64,000 nucleotides of DNA from Gammaproteobacteria bacterium (lineage in GTDB: Bacteria; Pseudomonadota; Gammaproteobacteria; Pseudomonadales; Azotimanducaceae), in contig JAPOYI010000031.1 in the NCBI GenBank assembly GCA_026706665.1, positions 1-64,000 of the forward strand. The letters run 5' to 3'. The number at the start of each line of letters is the position of its first letter. The stretch's first letter is position 1. The notes under the pieces are model-generated. The model ran no database searches, was not told where the DNA came from, and worked only from the letters and a program-made list of their open reading frames with translations. This document shows positions 16,624 to 27,586 of this stretch, one piece after another. Made by a program: the position numbers and the translations under genes.

Positions 16624-17295
16624 TTATTTGCCCTGGTCCGCACTTGCGAGGTCGCCGGCGCACCACCGAAGCCCGTTCTGCACCACCGTCCGGAACGCCG
16701 GGTTCTGCCAGCTCCTGGAGTCGTGCCCGAGCTGCAAACAGAAAATCCTCGAGTTCCCGTGAATCCGGCTCCACGCCAGCGTGTGCATGGACCCTTCTTT
16801 CGATGTCGTGAGCAGGACGTCGCAGTCCTCGTTGCAGTCGCTCAGGCTGAACGTCTCGTCGTAGATCTCGAAGTCACCGAGCCCGGCGGAGGCGGGGTGC
16901 TCCTCGTTGACATCTACTTGATAGGAACCCAGCCAGATGTCCGAACTGAAGGACCGGTCGGGCAGCCCGATCACCGCTGCCCACCAGTCGTCTTCCCTGT
17001 AGTTCAGCAGCGCGTGATGCAGCACGAAGACCGGCTGACCGCTGTCGAACAGGCGCTCGATGCATGACCGGGATTTCCCCTCGGGCAATCCCCGCAGCAT
17101 CGTGTAGAACAGCGTCACGTCGTAGCTGTCGCGTTCCTTCTCATCGCTGTCTTCGAAGCCGGCGGCGGTAAGCCAGTCGTCGAAACTCTGGATGTACGGT
17201 CTGATTCCATCGAGACCGTTGATGAAATCGTGGAAGGGTCGGACATGGAACGGGTGGCTTCCAGTGAGAACGGCAACGTCCAGTTCCTGAGTCAC
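16624..17295 (-). CDS. ThuA-like domain protein
   Basis: The product is 223 residues. It fits the ThuA (trehalose-utilisation-like) glutamine-amidotransferase-fold family: the DVAVLTGSHPFHVRPFHDF opening, a central FVLHHALLNYREDDWW, and the terminal FCLQLGHDSRSWQNPAFR then GLRWCAGDL. This family lacks a defined general activity; many members sit near sugar-metabolism genes. Nothing adjacent identifies the substrate. Its stop lies 3 bp from the palindrome that precedes the toxin-antitoxin genes. Confidence 0.8.
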   Translation of the reverse strand: MTQELDVAVLTGSHPFHVRPFHDFINGLDGIRPYIQSFDDWLTAAGFEDSDEKERDSYDVTLFYTMLRGLPEGKSRSCIERLFDSGQPVFVLHHALLNYREDDWWAAVIGLPDRSFSSDIWLGSYQVDVNEEHPASAGLGDFEIYDETFSLSDCNEDCDVLLTTSKEGSMHTLAWSRIHGNSRIFCLQLGHDSRSWQNPAFRTVVQNGLRWCAGDLASADQGK

Positions 17296-17394
17296 TTCAA
17301 GTGCTCCCTCAATCGGTCATCTTGATGTTATCGCGCACCTGGGGGAGCGGGCACGCTGCCTTGCAGCGCAACCCCGGGAAACGTGCTGCGGAGA

Positions 17395-18711
17395 CTATTC
17401 CGAAGGCGGTGAGGTCAACCTGTCGAAGAGCTCGAGTTTGCGCCGGTCCTCGGCGGAATCACCCATGGAAGCCCGGAAATCGTCCGTCAGTCGCTGCGCG
17501 AGCCCGTCCTGGCCAGACTGCCGCAACTGTCCGACGTATACCGCCACGATGAAGGCGTCCGAAGGGTCCAGTTCGTAAGCCATGGAATGGTATTGGAGCG
17601 CACGGGCCTGGTGTGCGGCCTCGGGCGAGCCAGCCAGGTCTCTCGCTGCGGCACTGTAGTTTCGCGCGCTCGCCGCCGTGCCCGCGGCCGCGATTCGACG
17701 CTCCCATTCGCTCGCCACCGCGCCCCAGTCCTCGCTCGCCACAAGGTCGATCATCTGGAACCTCCCGCGCATTCGCTCGGGGTCGAGGACACTTTCGGGG
17801 TCCCTCGCAAGATCGTAGGCGACGGCTTTGGACAGGGGCTCTTCCGCAAGATCGTCAAGGAATGCTCCATAGCTTCCGTCTCCGATCCGTGCGGCAGCCA
17901 GCCCCGCGTACCAGGTGGCGCCGAGAACGAATTGACTCATGGCCGCTTCGGAAGACACCGCGACGAATTCGTCGTAGTTGTCGACCACGAATTCAACCAG
18001 TTCGTCGCCCCGTGGCGTCTTGTCCCAGTAGCTCGCCATGAGCCGCGCATCGGTTTCGTTGATCAGGTCCGAATGATCCCGGCTCGCGAAGTATTCGCCC
18101 GCAACTTTTTTCAGCTCCATGAATCGCTGCAAATCGAAATCACCGCTCATGCCCAGATCGACGATCGCCGCGTCCAGGTATTCCCGCACCACCTCCGGCG
18201 ATCGGTCGCCCGTGTCGAAGCGCGCCTTGATCGTCCCGAACTGCGACTCGGTCTCACCCAGCATCTGGCTGAACAGGGCAATGAACTGACCTCCGGACAT
18301 GCCGCTCGTGGCGCGGCCGATCTCTTCTCCGCCACTGTCGAGAATCAGGTAGGTGGGATACCCCTTCACGCCGTAGCGGGCGGCGACATCGGGGCCCATG
18401 ATGGATTCGTCTTCAGCGTCCAGCTTGTAGTTCACGAATCGCGCGTTGAAGTAATCGCCGACTTCAGGCAGGGGAAACACGGTCTCCTGCATGACGATGC
18501 ACGGTCCGCACCAGGTGGTGTAGACGTCCAGAAACACCTTCTTGCCCTGTTCCCGGGCTTGTGCGAGCGCTTCATCGAAGCTGCCGTGAAAGAACTCCAT
18601 GCCGGGCCTGGCTTGGGTGCCATTGGGGTCACCATCCGCTGTTCCAGGATCGCCGCAAGCGCATAGCGACAGGAGTCCGCCGATACACCACGCTCTTGCC
18701 AAGCCCGTCAC
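17395..18711 (-). CDS. Thioredoxin-fold lipoprotein in the TonB-receptor operon
   Basis: From the GTG at 18711, preceded by AGAGGAG, the product is 438 residues. It starts MTGLARAWCIGGLLSLCACG, a lipoprotein signal with the acceptor cysteine near residue 19. Then comes a thioredoxin domain: KVFLDVYTTWCGPC, in which WCGPC is the redox motif, and later VKGYPTYLIL with the cis-proline. The C-terminal 270 residues form a helical, TPR-like region (ending AHQARALQYHSMAYELDPSDAF). It likely acts as a periplasmic thiol oxidoreductase held to a membrane. It starts 37 bp after the TonB receptor stop, so it belongs to the ECF sigma / FecR / receptor operon. The link between receptor and thiol chemistry is an inference. 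Confidence 0.8.
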   Translation of the reverse strand: MTGLARAWCIGGLLSLCACGDPGTADGDPNGTQARPGMEFFHGSFDEALAQAREQGKKVFLDVYTTWCGPCIVMQETVFPLPEVGDYFNARFVNYKLDAEDESIMGPDVAARYGVKGYPTYLILDSGGEEIGRATSGMSGGQFIALFSQMLGETESQFGTIKARFDTGDRSPEVVREYLDAAIVDLGMSGDFDLQRFMELKKVAGEYFASRDHSDLINETDARLMASYWDKTPRGDELVEFVVDNYDEFVAVSSEAAMSQFVLGATWYAGLAAARIGDGSYGAFLDDLAEEPLSKAVAYDLARDPESVLDPERMRGRFQMIDLVASEDWGAVASEWERRIAAAGTAASARNYSAAARDLAGSPEAAHQARALQYHSMAYELDPSDAFIVAVYVGQLRQSGQDGLAQRLTDDFRASMGDSAEDRRKLELFDRLTSPPSE

Positions 18712-18748
18712 AACTCCTCTCCGGTTCGCCGCAGGCCTCGCGTCAATG

Positions 18749-21700
18749 TCACAACAGGTCAAGGGACTTCGACACCTCGAGGTAGCTGGTGCGGCCCATG
18801 ATGTCCACGCGCCGCGGGTCGAATGGCTGGCGCTGATCGACAAACGGGAAATCCGCGTCCGTGAGATTCCGGATGCCTCCATCGAGTCGCCAGCTCTCGC
18901 CAAACTCGTAGCTCCCGGTCAGATCGAACCAGGTGTAGCCGTCGACCTGGTCCTGCGCCCGCGAAATGTTGTTTTCGTAGCTGCTCGAATAGTTCATGTT
19001 GAGCGTTGCTGTCCAGGGGCCATTGCTCCAGGCGAACCAGGCCCGATATTTCAGGCGGTCGGGCCCTTGTAACGTCTCCTGCGATTCGACGGCATCGCCG
19101 CCGGGCAGGAATGTCACGCTGCGCTCGTAGGTGTAGGTGCCGGAAGCCCCGAGCTGGACATGGCCCCAATCGGGGTCGAAGTCGTAGCTCAGGTCGAGGT
19201 CCGCCGCGCGCGCCGTCTCCAGCGAGAAGTTCACCGGGAACAGGTTCCATTGAACGATATTGCCGCTCGCGTCACGTCCCGCGGCGACGCTGACGAATTC
19301 CTCCGCGACATCGAACAGCACGGACGAGGTCGATGCCACGACCTGCTGCGTATCGATTTCCGAATAGGTGGCCGAGATGCGCAGGCCGGTCAGCATGCCT
19401 TCGGGGGAAAAGTCGAATCCGACGGTCAGGGTATCCGACACTTCGGGCTTGAGGTCGGGGTTGCCTCCGAAGTTCGTTGGATAGACCCCGAAGGGCGAGC
19501 CTGTCTCGGGATCGACGAACACGCCGGCCCTCGCGAGGAAGCCCGGAATAATTGTGGAGAAGAACGTGACCCTTGGGTCCGGTGCCCCGAACAGCTGATC
19601 GAGTCTCGGCGCCTTGAAGGTGTCCCCGGCATTTGCGCGGATCTTGAGGCCCGGCACGAGGTGCCAGGCTAGACCCAAGGACGGCGAGGTTTCGGCAAAC
19701 TCCCGCTGCTCGTTGCTGCTGCCGACACCCCCGAACGGCCCGTCGATGACGTATTGCTCCCACCGGGCCGCCGCCCTGAATTCCAGGGCATGTATCCCCG
19801 GCATGGAGTTGCCGTCGCCGACGATCGGAATCATGACCTCGGAATAGAGCGCATTCACCTCCCGCTCCGGTGCTGTCTCGAGCAGGGTGGTTGCGAGGTA
19901 TCCCGAGAATGTCCGGGAGTCCTTGCGGTAGTCGTAGCCGAGTACGCCCGCGATGTTCCCCCCCGGCATCGAGACAAGATTGCCGTTCGCGGAGATCGAA
20001 TACTGCGTGGTGTCGTTGGCGTCGGTTGTGGGCAGCGACCAGGGATGCGTGGAGACCTCGAACAGGTTGGCGACGGCCGCTTCGGTCTGCTGCGAACCGT
20101 CACCGAAGAGGTTCAATGCGGTTGCCGGATTCGAATCGACGAGACGCGCCGCGAGCTCTGTCGCGCCAGGGCCATCGAACGCGCGAATCCATGCTTCTTC
20201 CTGCGCATATTTGACGAACGAATCGACTTGCCAGTTTCTGAAGGGCAATTCGGCAATGACTCCGAGTACCACCCCGTAGCTGTCGGTCGCGGACTGGTTG
20301 GTGGACGGCTCGATCAGGCCCCTTTCCGTTTCGGTCTGAAAACGGTAGCCAGCGATCAGCGGCACGCCCGTATTGTTGAACGCGTTGCTTGGGGGAACGA
20401 ACGCATTTCTCGCAAAGATCCCGCCGCGCTCGGCGTAACTCTCATAGCTTGCGTAGTTGAACTCCACGTAGCCGTCGACGGACTCGGCGAGCCTCTGTTC
20501 GATGGACAGGAAGGCCGTTGTTGACTCCCGCTCGTCAGTCAGGTGCGTGGGCACGGAATCCCATGGCGCGAGGTTTGCCATGGAAATGTCTGCGAGCGTT
20601 ACCGGCACCGATCCGTCTCTCGCGGGATCGACGCCGCCGAGAGGCTGAAAGGTCAGCGCGTTTCTTATGATCAGGGGATGGAAAGGTCCCGGTGGCGATC
20701 TCTGGTCCGATCCGCCGAGGGATCTGTAATCGAGCGTCGTAAAGCCCGTCTTTGCTGCAACGACCGGTTCGATCGACTCGATCCGAAGGCTGCCGCTCAG
20801 GGATCCCGACCCCCAGCCTACGCCAAACGTCGGGGCGACAAGCATGGAATTGCCGCCATGGGCGCCACTGGTGTAGCGCAGGGCGAGTTTTTCCTCGGCG
20901 TCATAGCCTTGCCTCAGAATGAAGTTGATGACGCCGGCAACGGCATCGCCACCGTAAATGGCGGCGGCGCCGTCGGTGAGCACCTCTACCCGCTCGATCG
21001 CGGAGAACGGAATCGAGTTGAGATTGATGTTGGATCCCTGGATCGTCGGAGTTGTCGCGGTCCGGCGCCCGTTGATCAGCACCAATGTGCCATCCGAGCC
21101 GAGACCCCTCAGGTTCGCGGTCGCGACACCGAGCGTGCCGACGCTGCTCGAGTTGTCTATGGCGGAGGTTTGCGTGTGTCCCGCGTAGTTTTGCGGCAGG
21201 GCGCGAACCAACCCCTCGACGCTGTTGATCCCCATGCGTTCCATGTCGCCCATCGTGAACACCTGCACCGGCGAGGTTGGGCTCGAGTCACGCAGTCGCG
21301 TGCCCGTCACCACGATTTCATCAACCGGCCTGAGGTCCGGGTCAGGGGACGCCTCCGTGTCTGATGCGGTAGCGCCGCCCGACGGTTCATCGGGTTCCTC
21401 GGACGTCTGAAGCTGGGCCAGCATGACGGCTTCGCCTCCGGTGTTGTGAACCACCGCCCCGGGCTGGGGTGCCGTTGCGTTTTCCTGTTTCACGACAACG
21501 AAGTTCTTCGCCTTGAATTCGTACACCAGTTCGGTCGTGTCGAGGGATCTTTCGATTGCCGATTGAACGGATTGGCTGCCGCGCACTTCCGGAGACTGGC
21601 TCTCCTCCACGACATCCGGAACGAACACGATCTGCACCTCTCCGACCTCTGCTATTTCGAGCAGGGTCTGGTCGGTGGCCTGAGGATCGATGTCGAATTC

Positions 21701-21811
21701 AACTTCCTGGGCGCTCGCAAGGCTGAACGCCAGCAGTCCGCAGGAGACTGCGCAAGAGATGGCGAGCCGTGTCGCCGAAAAAGAAATCAGAGCATTGGAA
21801 ATCATATGCAT
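18749..21811 (-). CDS. TonB-dependent outer-membrane receptor with N-terminal STN signalling domain
   Basis: The product is 1020 residues with a signal peptide ending near SLASAQ. The STN domain (about 36-110: FDIDPQATDQTLLEIAE to EFKAKNFVVV) contacts FecR-type anti-sigma factors. A linker then leads to the plug domain, which starts DEIVVTGTRLRDSSP, with ERVEVLTDGAAAIYGGDAVAG as the plug core. The beta-barrel follows and ends GRTSYLEVSKSLDLL. Large substrates such as siderophores, glycans or peptides enter through such receptors; the ligand is unknown. The upstream FecR and ECF sigma genes suggest ligand-induced transcription of the operon. A second ATG at 21805 has slightly better spacing to GGCAGG. 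Confidence 0.9.
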   Translation of the reverse strand: MHMISNALISFSATRLAISCAVSCGLLAFSLASAQEVEFDIDPQATDQTLLEIAEVGEVQIVFVPDVVEESQSPEVRGSQSVQSAIERSLDTTELVYEFKAKNFVVVKQENATAPQPGAVVHNTGGEAVMLAQLQTSEEPDEPSGGATASDTEASPDPDLRPVDEIVVTGTRLRDSSPTSPVQVFTMGDMERMGINSVEGLVRALPQNYAGHTQTSAIDNSSSVGTLGVATANLRGLGSDGTLVLINGRRTATTPTIQGSNINLNSIPFSAIERVEVLTDGAAAIYGGDAVAGVINFILRQGYDAEEKLALRYTSGAHGGNSMLVAPTFGVGWGSGSLSGSLRIESIEPVVAAKTGFTTLDYRSLGGSDQRSPPGPFHPLIIRNALTFQPLGGVDPARDGSVPVTLADISMANLAPWDSVPTHLTDERESTTAFLSIEQRLAESVDGYVEFNYASYESYAERGGIFARNAFVPPSNAFNNTGVPLIAGYRFQTETERGLIEPSTNQSATDSYGVVLGVIAELPFRNWQVDSFVKYAQEEAWIRAFDGPGATELAARLVDSNPATALNLFGDGSQQTEAAVANLFEVSTHPWSLPTTDANDTTQYSISANGNLVSMPGGNIAGVLGYDYRKDSRTFSGYLATTLLETAPEREVNALYSEVMIPIVGDGNSMPGIHALEFRAAARWEQYVIDGPFGGVGSSNEQREFAETSPSLGLAWHLVPGLKIRANAGDTFKAPRLDQLFGAPDPRVTFFSTIIPGFLARAGVFVDPETGSPFGVYPTNFGGNPDLKPEVSDTLTVGFDFSPEGMLTGLRISATYSEIDTQQVVASTSSVLFDVAEEFVSVAAGRDASGNIVQWNLFPVNFSLETARAADLDLSYDFDPDWGHVQLGASGTYTYERSVTFLPGGDAVESQETLQGPDRLKYRAWFAWSNGPWTATLNMNYSSSYENNISRAQDQVDGYTWFDLTGSYEFGESWRLDGGIRNLTDADFPFVDQRQPFDPRRVDIMGRTSYLEVSKSLDLL

Positions 21812-21903
21812 CCTGCCAGGTGTGTTGCTGCCCCCACTCCCCGGGAACCGGCTTTCCAGTAGAACGGCTGGGATGGTGACATCCTCAACGGAAAATGATG
21901 TCT

Positions 21904-22965
21904 TCAGGACCTGTTGGGGCCCGCGCTGCGATTGGCGATCAGCACAAAGCGGTCCGGGTGCCGAACAACCTTGATGGGGTGAATGTCTTCAAGGGACGAG
22001 AGCAGCAGTTCCACCTGGCCCGTCATTTCGACCTGGTCGAGGTTCAGGACCGCGCTGATCCGCAGGTCGGCGATCGTGCTGTCCTCGATCAGGACCTTCA
22101 CGCGGCTGTAGCGATTGACCTCGCTCATCACCTCCATCAGCGTCTGGTCCTCGAAACGAACCCGACCGCTGCGCCAGCTCTGCAGACGTTCGACTTCACC
22201 GATGCTGTCCTCTGTGACCGTTTGCCGGTCTTGTTCGAACCTGGCGACAGAGCCGGCGTCGAGAATCAGGCTTCCGGCTTCGAACCTCGCCAGGAACTCG
22301 GTCTGTCGCGGGAAACGAATGTTGTCGTCATTGACGGCGACCCTCCCTTCCGCTACCGCGATCTCCAGTCGATGACCCGAGAGGTGGACGCTGAATTTCG
22401 TGCCGAGCGCAGTGACCACGTGATCGCCGGCCCGTATCGTCAAGGTTCGCTCAGGATCCTTCGCTACCTCAAGGAAGATCTCCCCGAAATCCAACAGGAT
22501 GCGCCTTCCCAGGGAATCGAAGTCGACCAGTATGCGCGAGCCCGAGTTGAGCGTGACGCTGGACCCGTCCCGCAGCGCGAAGGTGCGCTGATCCCCCAGG
22601 GCTGTTTCGAGGATCTGAGCCTCGTCGGTGGTGACCAGGAACGTCTTGGTCAAGACACCCGTCGCCACCGCCAGAAGCACTGCCGCTGCCAATGCAATCC
22701 AGCGGCGATCCAATCTCGTTCGCGTCTCGGCGCGTAAAGCGTCCCGGGTCAGGGCCGCAATGTCCTCGTCGTTGACGAGATCTCCGGACAGGTCCCAGAG
22801 GTCCAAAAGGTGTTCGTAGGCCTGCCGATGGGCAGGGTCCTCGGCCAGCCACCTGCGCAACTCCGACTCGTCCGCAGCAGTCATGTCTCCGGAATACAGG
22901 CGCATTACGTGCCACTGGGCACGCTGTTGCGCGTGGTTCTTTCGTCTGTCAATGCGCTCTCGCAT
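21904..22965 (-). CDS. FecR-type anti-sigma factor / sigma regulator
   Basis: The product is 353 residues from the ATG at 22965. It contains the N-terminal cytoplasmic domain (MRLYSGDMTAADESELRRWL then AEDPAHRQAYEHL), one transmembrane helix (WIALAAAVLLAVATGVL), and a periplasmic FecR domain (TALGDQRTFALRDGSSVTLN, GEIFLEVAKDPERTLTI). It should pass the receptor signal to the ECF sigma factor. The initiator ATG is the last codon of R2 repeat copy a. The frame also stays open through the repeat to 23100, overlapping the sigma gene, so a longer form with about 45 extra residues is possible. Confidence 0.87.
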   Translation of the reverse strand: MRERIDRRKNHAQQRAQWHVMRLYSGDMTAADESELRRWLAEDPAHRQAYEHLLDLWDLSGDLVNDEDIAALTRDALRAETRTRLDRRWIALAAAVLLAVATGVLTKTFLVTTDEAQILETALGDQRTFALRDGSSVTLNSGSRILVDFDSLGRRILLDFGEIFLEVAKDPERTLTIRAGDHVVTALGTKFSVHLSGHRLEIAVAEGRVAVNDDNIRFPRQTEFLARFEAGSLILDAGSVARFEQDRQTVTEDSIGEVERLQSWRSGRVRFEDQTLMEVMSEVNRYSRVKVLIEDSTIADLRISAVLNLDQVEMTGQVELLLSSLEDIHPIKVVRHPDRFVLIANRSAGPNRS

Positions 22966-23067
22966 GGAACAAACGCATCCGGGGAGCGCCAGCGACCCGG
23001 GGCGATTGTTCCATGGGCGGCGAGCGGGGCCGGGCCACAGGCGGAGCCGGCGACGGCTGTGGGGCAC
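22963..23067 (-). repeat. R2 structured repeat, copy a (at the FecR start)
   Basis: On the minus strand the unit runs from GTGCCCCACAGCCG to TTTGTTCCATG. Stem 1 is CCACAG/CTGTGG (23035-23040 with 23057-23062). The second element is bounded by perfect 10-bp arms CATGGAACAA (22963-22972) and TTGTTCCATG (23006-23015), 33 bp apart. The terminal ATG is the preferred start codon of fecR. Confidence 0.85.
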
Positions 23068-23083
23068 TTTCATCGTTTGATCG

Positions 23084-23644
23084 TCAGCCCCGGTCGACAT
23101 GTCGCCGTAGTTCCGCGAGCGCCCGCATGATGTGCTTTTCCACCATGCTGACCGAAACGCTCATCGTGTCCGCGACTTCCCGGTAACTCAAACCCTCGAA
23201 CCGGTTGAGCACGAACGCATCGCGGCATTCGGGACTCAGCTTCATGATGGCGGCTTTCACGTTTCCCAGTTGTTCCTGCGCCGAGACGATCTCTTCGGCG
23301 GAACTCTCCACGCCAAGCGCTCTTGCCCCGTGTCTCGTCAGGTCATCGTACTTCTGTCGTGTTCCGGCTTTCCTGTAGCCGTCCCTCATGACATTTGTCG
23401 CAATCGAGAACAGGTACGATCTGACACTATCGAGGCTCCGGGAGAGCTTGTTTTCCACGTCCTCCTGACGTGCCACGCGCAGGAAGGTCTCCTGAACCAC
23501 GTCTTCGTGGTCCGGGTGTGCGGACAGGCGCGCGCCGACGAATCGCCGCAATGCCGGTTCGTGCTCCAGCGCGATGCGCCGAAGCGCATCCGAAACGCCG
23601 TCCTTTCTTCGAAGGTGGACAACTTTTGACGTGTTGGTCGCCAT
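23084..23644 (-). CDS. ECF-type RNA polymerase sigma factor (FecI-like)
   Basis: The product is 186 residues from the ATG at 23644; an ATG at 23677 would add 11 residues. Region 2 is visible as HPDHEDVVQETFLRVARQED then VRSYLFSIATNVMRDGYRK. Region 4 is AAIMKLSPECRDAFVLNRFE then GLSYREVADTMSVSVSMVEKHI. This is the layout of group IV (ECF) sigma factors of the FecI type. It lies immediately upstream of fecR and a TonB receptor with an STN domain, forming a cell-surface signalling set. The stop codon lies 16 bp before the R2 repeat that separates it from fecR. Confidence 0.9.
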   Translation of the reverse strand: MATNTSKVVHLRRKDGVSDALRRIALEHEPALRRFVGARLSAHPDHEDVVQETFLRVARQEDVENKLSRSLDSVRSYLFSIATNVMRDGYRKAGTRQKYDDLTRHGARALGVESSAEEIVSAQEQLGNVKAAIMKLSPECRDAFVLNRFEGLSYREVADTMSVSVSMVEKHIMRALAELRRHVDRG

Positions 23645-23726
23645 CAATGTCCGGTTTGCCCGCGGGATGCGTTCCATATAACGGACAGGGCGCCCAATGC
23701 CTCAAGATACATTTGCAATCCGGTGA

Positions 23727-24524
23727 TCATTCGAGGCCGAGATTGGCTTGCCGCCAGATCGTGAAGTCCCAGGAAATCTCTTCCCGATACTCCATTGAGG
23801 CCGTCGCCGAGTCGAGACCAAGGTCGGAAAAGGGCGTGATCCCTTCGATGGAGACTTGCGCATCTTCCAGTTTGCAGACGAGGCCGGATTCCGTACCCAG
23901 AAACAGCGAGAATTCCGCTTGGCCCGTACCCACGATCGCTCGCCGCTGGTCGTATGGACGGGAGGAACAGATCTGCGGGGCGCGTACGGTAACGCTGCCT
24001 TTCGCGAAGTGAATCTTCCCCACCAACGCGCGCTCCCCCGATCTGTCCGAGGAAGGCAGGGTGCTGCGTCCAACAAACGTGGCTACGTCATTGGTCTTCA
24101 TGAATCGGGTCAATGGTTCATCATCACCACCGATGTGGAGGACGTATGAGTGCCATCGATCCGTGCCCGCGACGGCTATCGGGGCCTGGGATCCATCCAG
24201 GGCGACAAGGACGCGCCCAGCCTGATATGGGCCGCGAGGACGGGTTACGGGCGGTGCCGACCTGCAACCGTACATCTCGATGACAAGCGTGCCTCGACCC
24301 GTTGACGGGTCCAGTCGCGGCACGAAGTTGGCCCCCAGTATCGATTGCAATGTGGGGCCGGGGACTGGGTAGCTGATGCTCAGCGCCTGGCAATGGTTTG
24401 AACTGTCGGCGACCCAATTGTCGAGGTCTCGGACCTGCTCCGTCGTACATCCGGCCAGGAACGAGAGGCAGACAGTCAGGATCCCGGCAGGCAAGGTCGA
24501 CTGGTTGCTTCCCACTGTTCTCAA
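23727..24524 (-). CDS. Hypothetical lipoprotein
   Basis: The product is 265 residues and starts with a signal ending TVCLSFLAGC, a good lipobox with the acceptor cysteine near residue 26. The mature part has several cysteines (CQALS, YGCRS, QICSS, VCKLE) and beta-strand-like segments, but I recognise no domain. It lies between the sigma factor gene (start 23644) and gatB on the same strand, and points towards the sigma operon. There are about 80 bp between its stop and the sigma start, so joint transcription is possible. A small C-terminal alternative frame exists but looks like a shadow. Confidence 0.6.
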   Translation of the reverse strand: MRTVGSNQSTLPAGILTVCLSFLAGCTTEQVRDLDNWVADSSNHCQALSISYPVPGPTLQSILGANFVPRLDPSTGRGTLVIEMYGCRSAPPVTRPRGPYQAGRVLVALDGSQAPIAVAGTDRWHSYVLHIGGDDEPLTRFMKTNDVATFVGRSTLPSSDRSGERALVGKIHFAKGSVTVRAPQICSSRPYDQRRAIVGTGQAEFSLFLGTESGLVCKLEDAQVSIEGITPFSDLGLDSATASMEYREEISWDFTIWRQANLGLE

Positions 24525-24669
24525 CCGCTTCCGTCGTGCGCCAATCGTACTCGGAATCCCGGGGCAGTGATGAACGTGAGGCAGACTTCCGTCGCAAAGT
24601 CAGGCGATCACGACTCGGTCCAGACCCGACCGGCACGAAACGCGGGACACGTGGACTTGCGCCAGCGCT

Positions 24670-26101
<1,432 letters not shown>

Positions 26102-26112
<11 letters not shown>

Positions 26113-27577
26113 TGGATACCTCCCCGGGACCGCCGGTATCCAGCGGGATGATGTGGGGGCGCTGTCGATGCCAGTCCGTGCGGCGCTGGTACTCGGCACC
26201 GAGTTCGAGGACCCTGCCTTCCTCGAAGTGCGGTCCGATGAGCTGCAGCCCCGCGGGTAGCCCGTCCAGCAGCCCGCACGGCAGGGACATCGCCGGCAGG
26301 CCCGCGAGACTGGCGGGAATCGTGAAAACGTCCTGGCGGTACATGGCCACGGGGTCGGTGACCGCGCCGAGCGGGAAGGCGACCCCCGGCGTTACCGGCG
26401 CGGCGATCACGTCGACGTCGTCGAACGCGTCGAGGAAGTCCTGGCGAATCAGGCGACGCACCCGTTGCGCCTGCAGGTAGTAGGCGTCGTAATAGCCGAT
26501 CGAGAGCGCGTAGGTTCCCGTCAGGATGCGACGCTTGACCTCTGCGCCGAAGCCCTCGGCGCGGGAACGGCGGTAGAGGTCGTCGATGCTGTCTGGGGAC
26601 TCGGCACGGTATCCGAACCGGACGCCGTCGTAACGGGACAGGTTGGCGGACGCTTCGGCGCTTGCGATGACGTAGTAGGCCGGTACCGCTGCCGTCGTGT
26701 GCGGGAGCGACACGGTCTTCAACGTATGGCCGGCGGCCTCGAGTTCCCGCGTCGCGTCGTCGAGAACCGCTCCCATGTCCGCATCCAGGTCGTCCCAGTA
26801 TTCGCCGGGCAGACCGATGGTCATCGACCCGGAACCGTCAAATGCGGTGGGTTCCGCTGTGGTACTGGTGGAATCGAGAGGATCGTGCCCTTCCATGACT
26901 TGCAGCAGGGCCGCCACGTCTTCGGCATCGCGGGCGAAGGCACCGCCCTGGTCGAGACTCGATGCGAATGCCACCATCCCGTACCGCGAGACGCGGCCGT
27001 AGGTGGGCTTGAGACCGGTCACGCCGCAGAATGCCGCGGGCTGGCGAATGGACCCTCCGGTATCGGTGCCGGTGGCGCACGGTACGAGGCCGGCGCAGAC
27101 GGCGGCTGCGGACCCCCCGGATGAGCCGCCAGGCGCACGGCCCGGATCCCACGGGTTGCGAGCCGGACCGAACCAACTGGTTTCGTTGGAGGACCCCATC
27201 GCGAATTCGTCCATGTTCGTCTTGCCGAGACATACCGCCCCGGCATGCGCCAGCCTGCTTACCGCCGTCGCATCGTAAGGCGCGATGAAATTCGCAAGCA
27301 TCCGGGATGCGCACGTCGTGCGTATGCCCCTGGTGCAGAAGACATCCTTGTGCGCCAGGGGAATGCCCGTCAATGGTCCGGCCTCGCCCCGGGCGATGCG
27401 TGAATCCGCGGCCGCCGCCGCGGCCAACGCCCCGTCTGGATCGATCGTAATGAAACAGTTGAGCGTTTCGTTGGCGGTGTCGATGCGGGAAAGGGAGCGT
27501 TCGGTCAGTTCGACGGCGCTGTAGCGCCTGTCGAGCAGGCCGCGCCGGAGCGCGGCGATGGATTCATCCCCGTTCAC
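26102..27577 (-). CDS. gatA: Aspartyl/glutamyl-tRNA amidotransferase subunit A
   Basis: The product is 491 residues with a GTG start. The amidase Ser-cisSer-Lys triad is visible: Lys in [10 protein letters not shown], cis-Ser region [15 protein letters not shown], and the nucleophile in [33 protein letters not shown] is a further family block. GatA releases ammonia from glutamine or asparagine for GatB. It follows gatC after 9 bp and overlaps gatB by 11 bp. Confidence 0.96.
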
Positions 27578-27586
27578 CGGAGCGGC

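Noticed and set aside
21904..23100. FecR starting at 23100
   Set aside because: The first 45 residues would be translated R2 sequence overlapping the sigma gene; the conserved domain fits a start at 22965. The longer form is kept only as a possibility.
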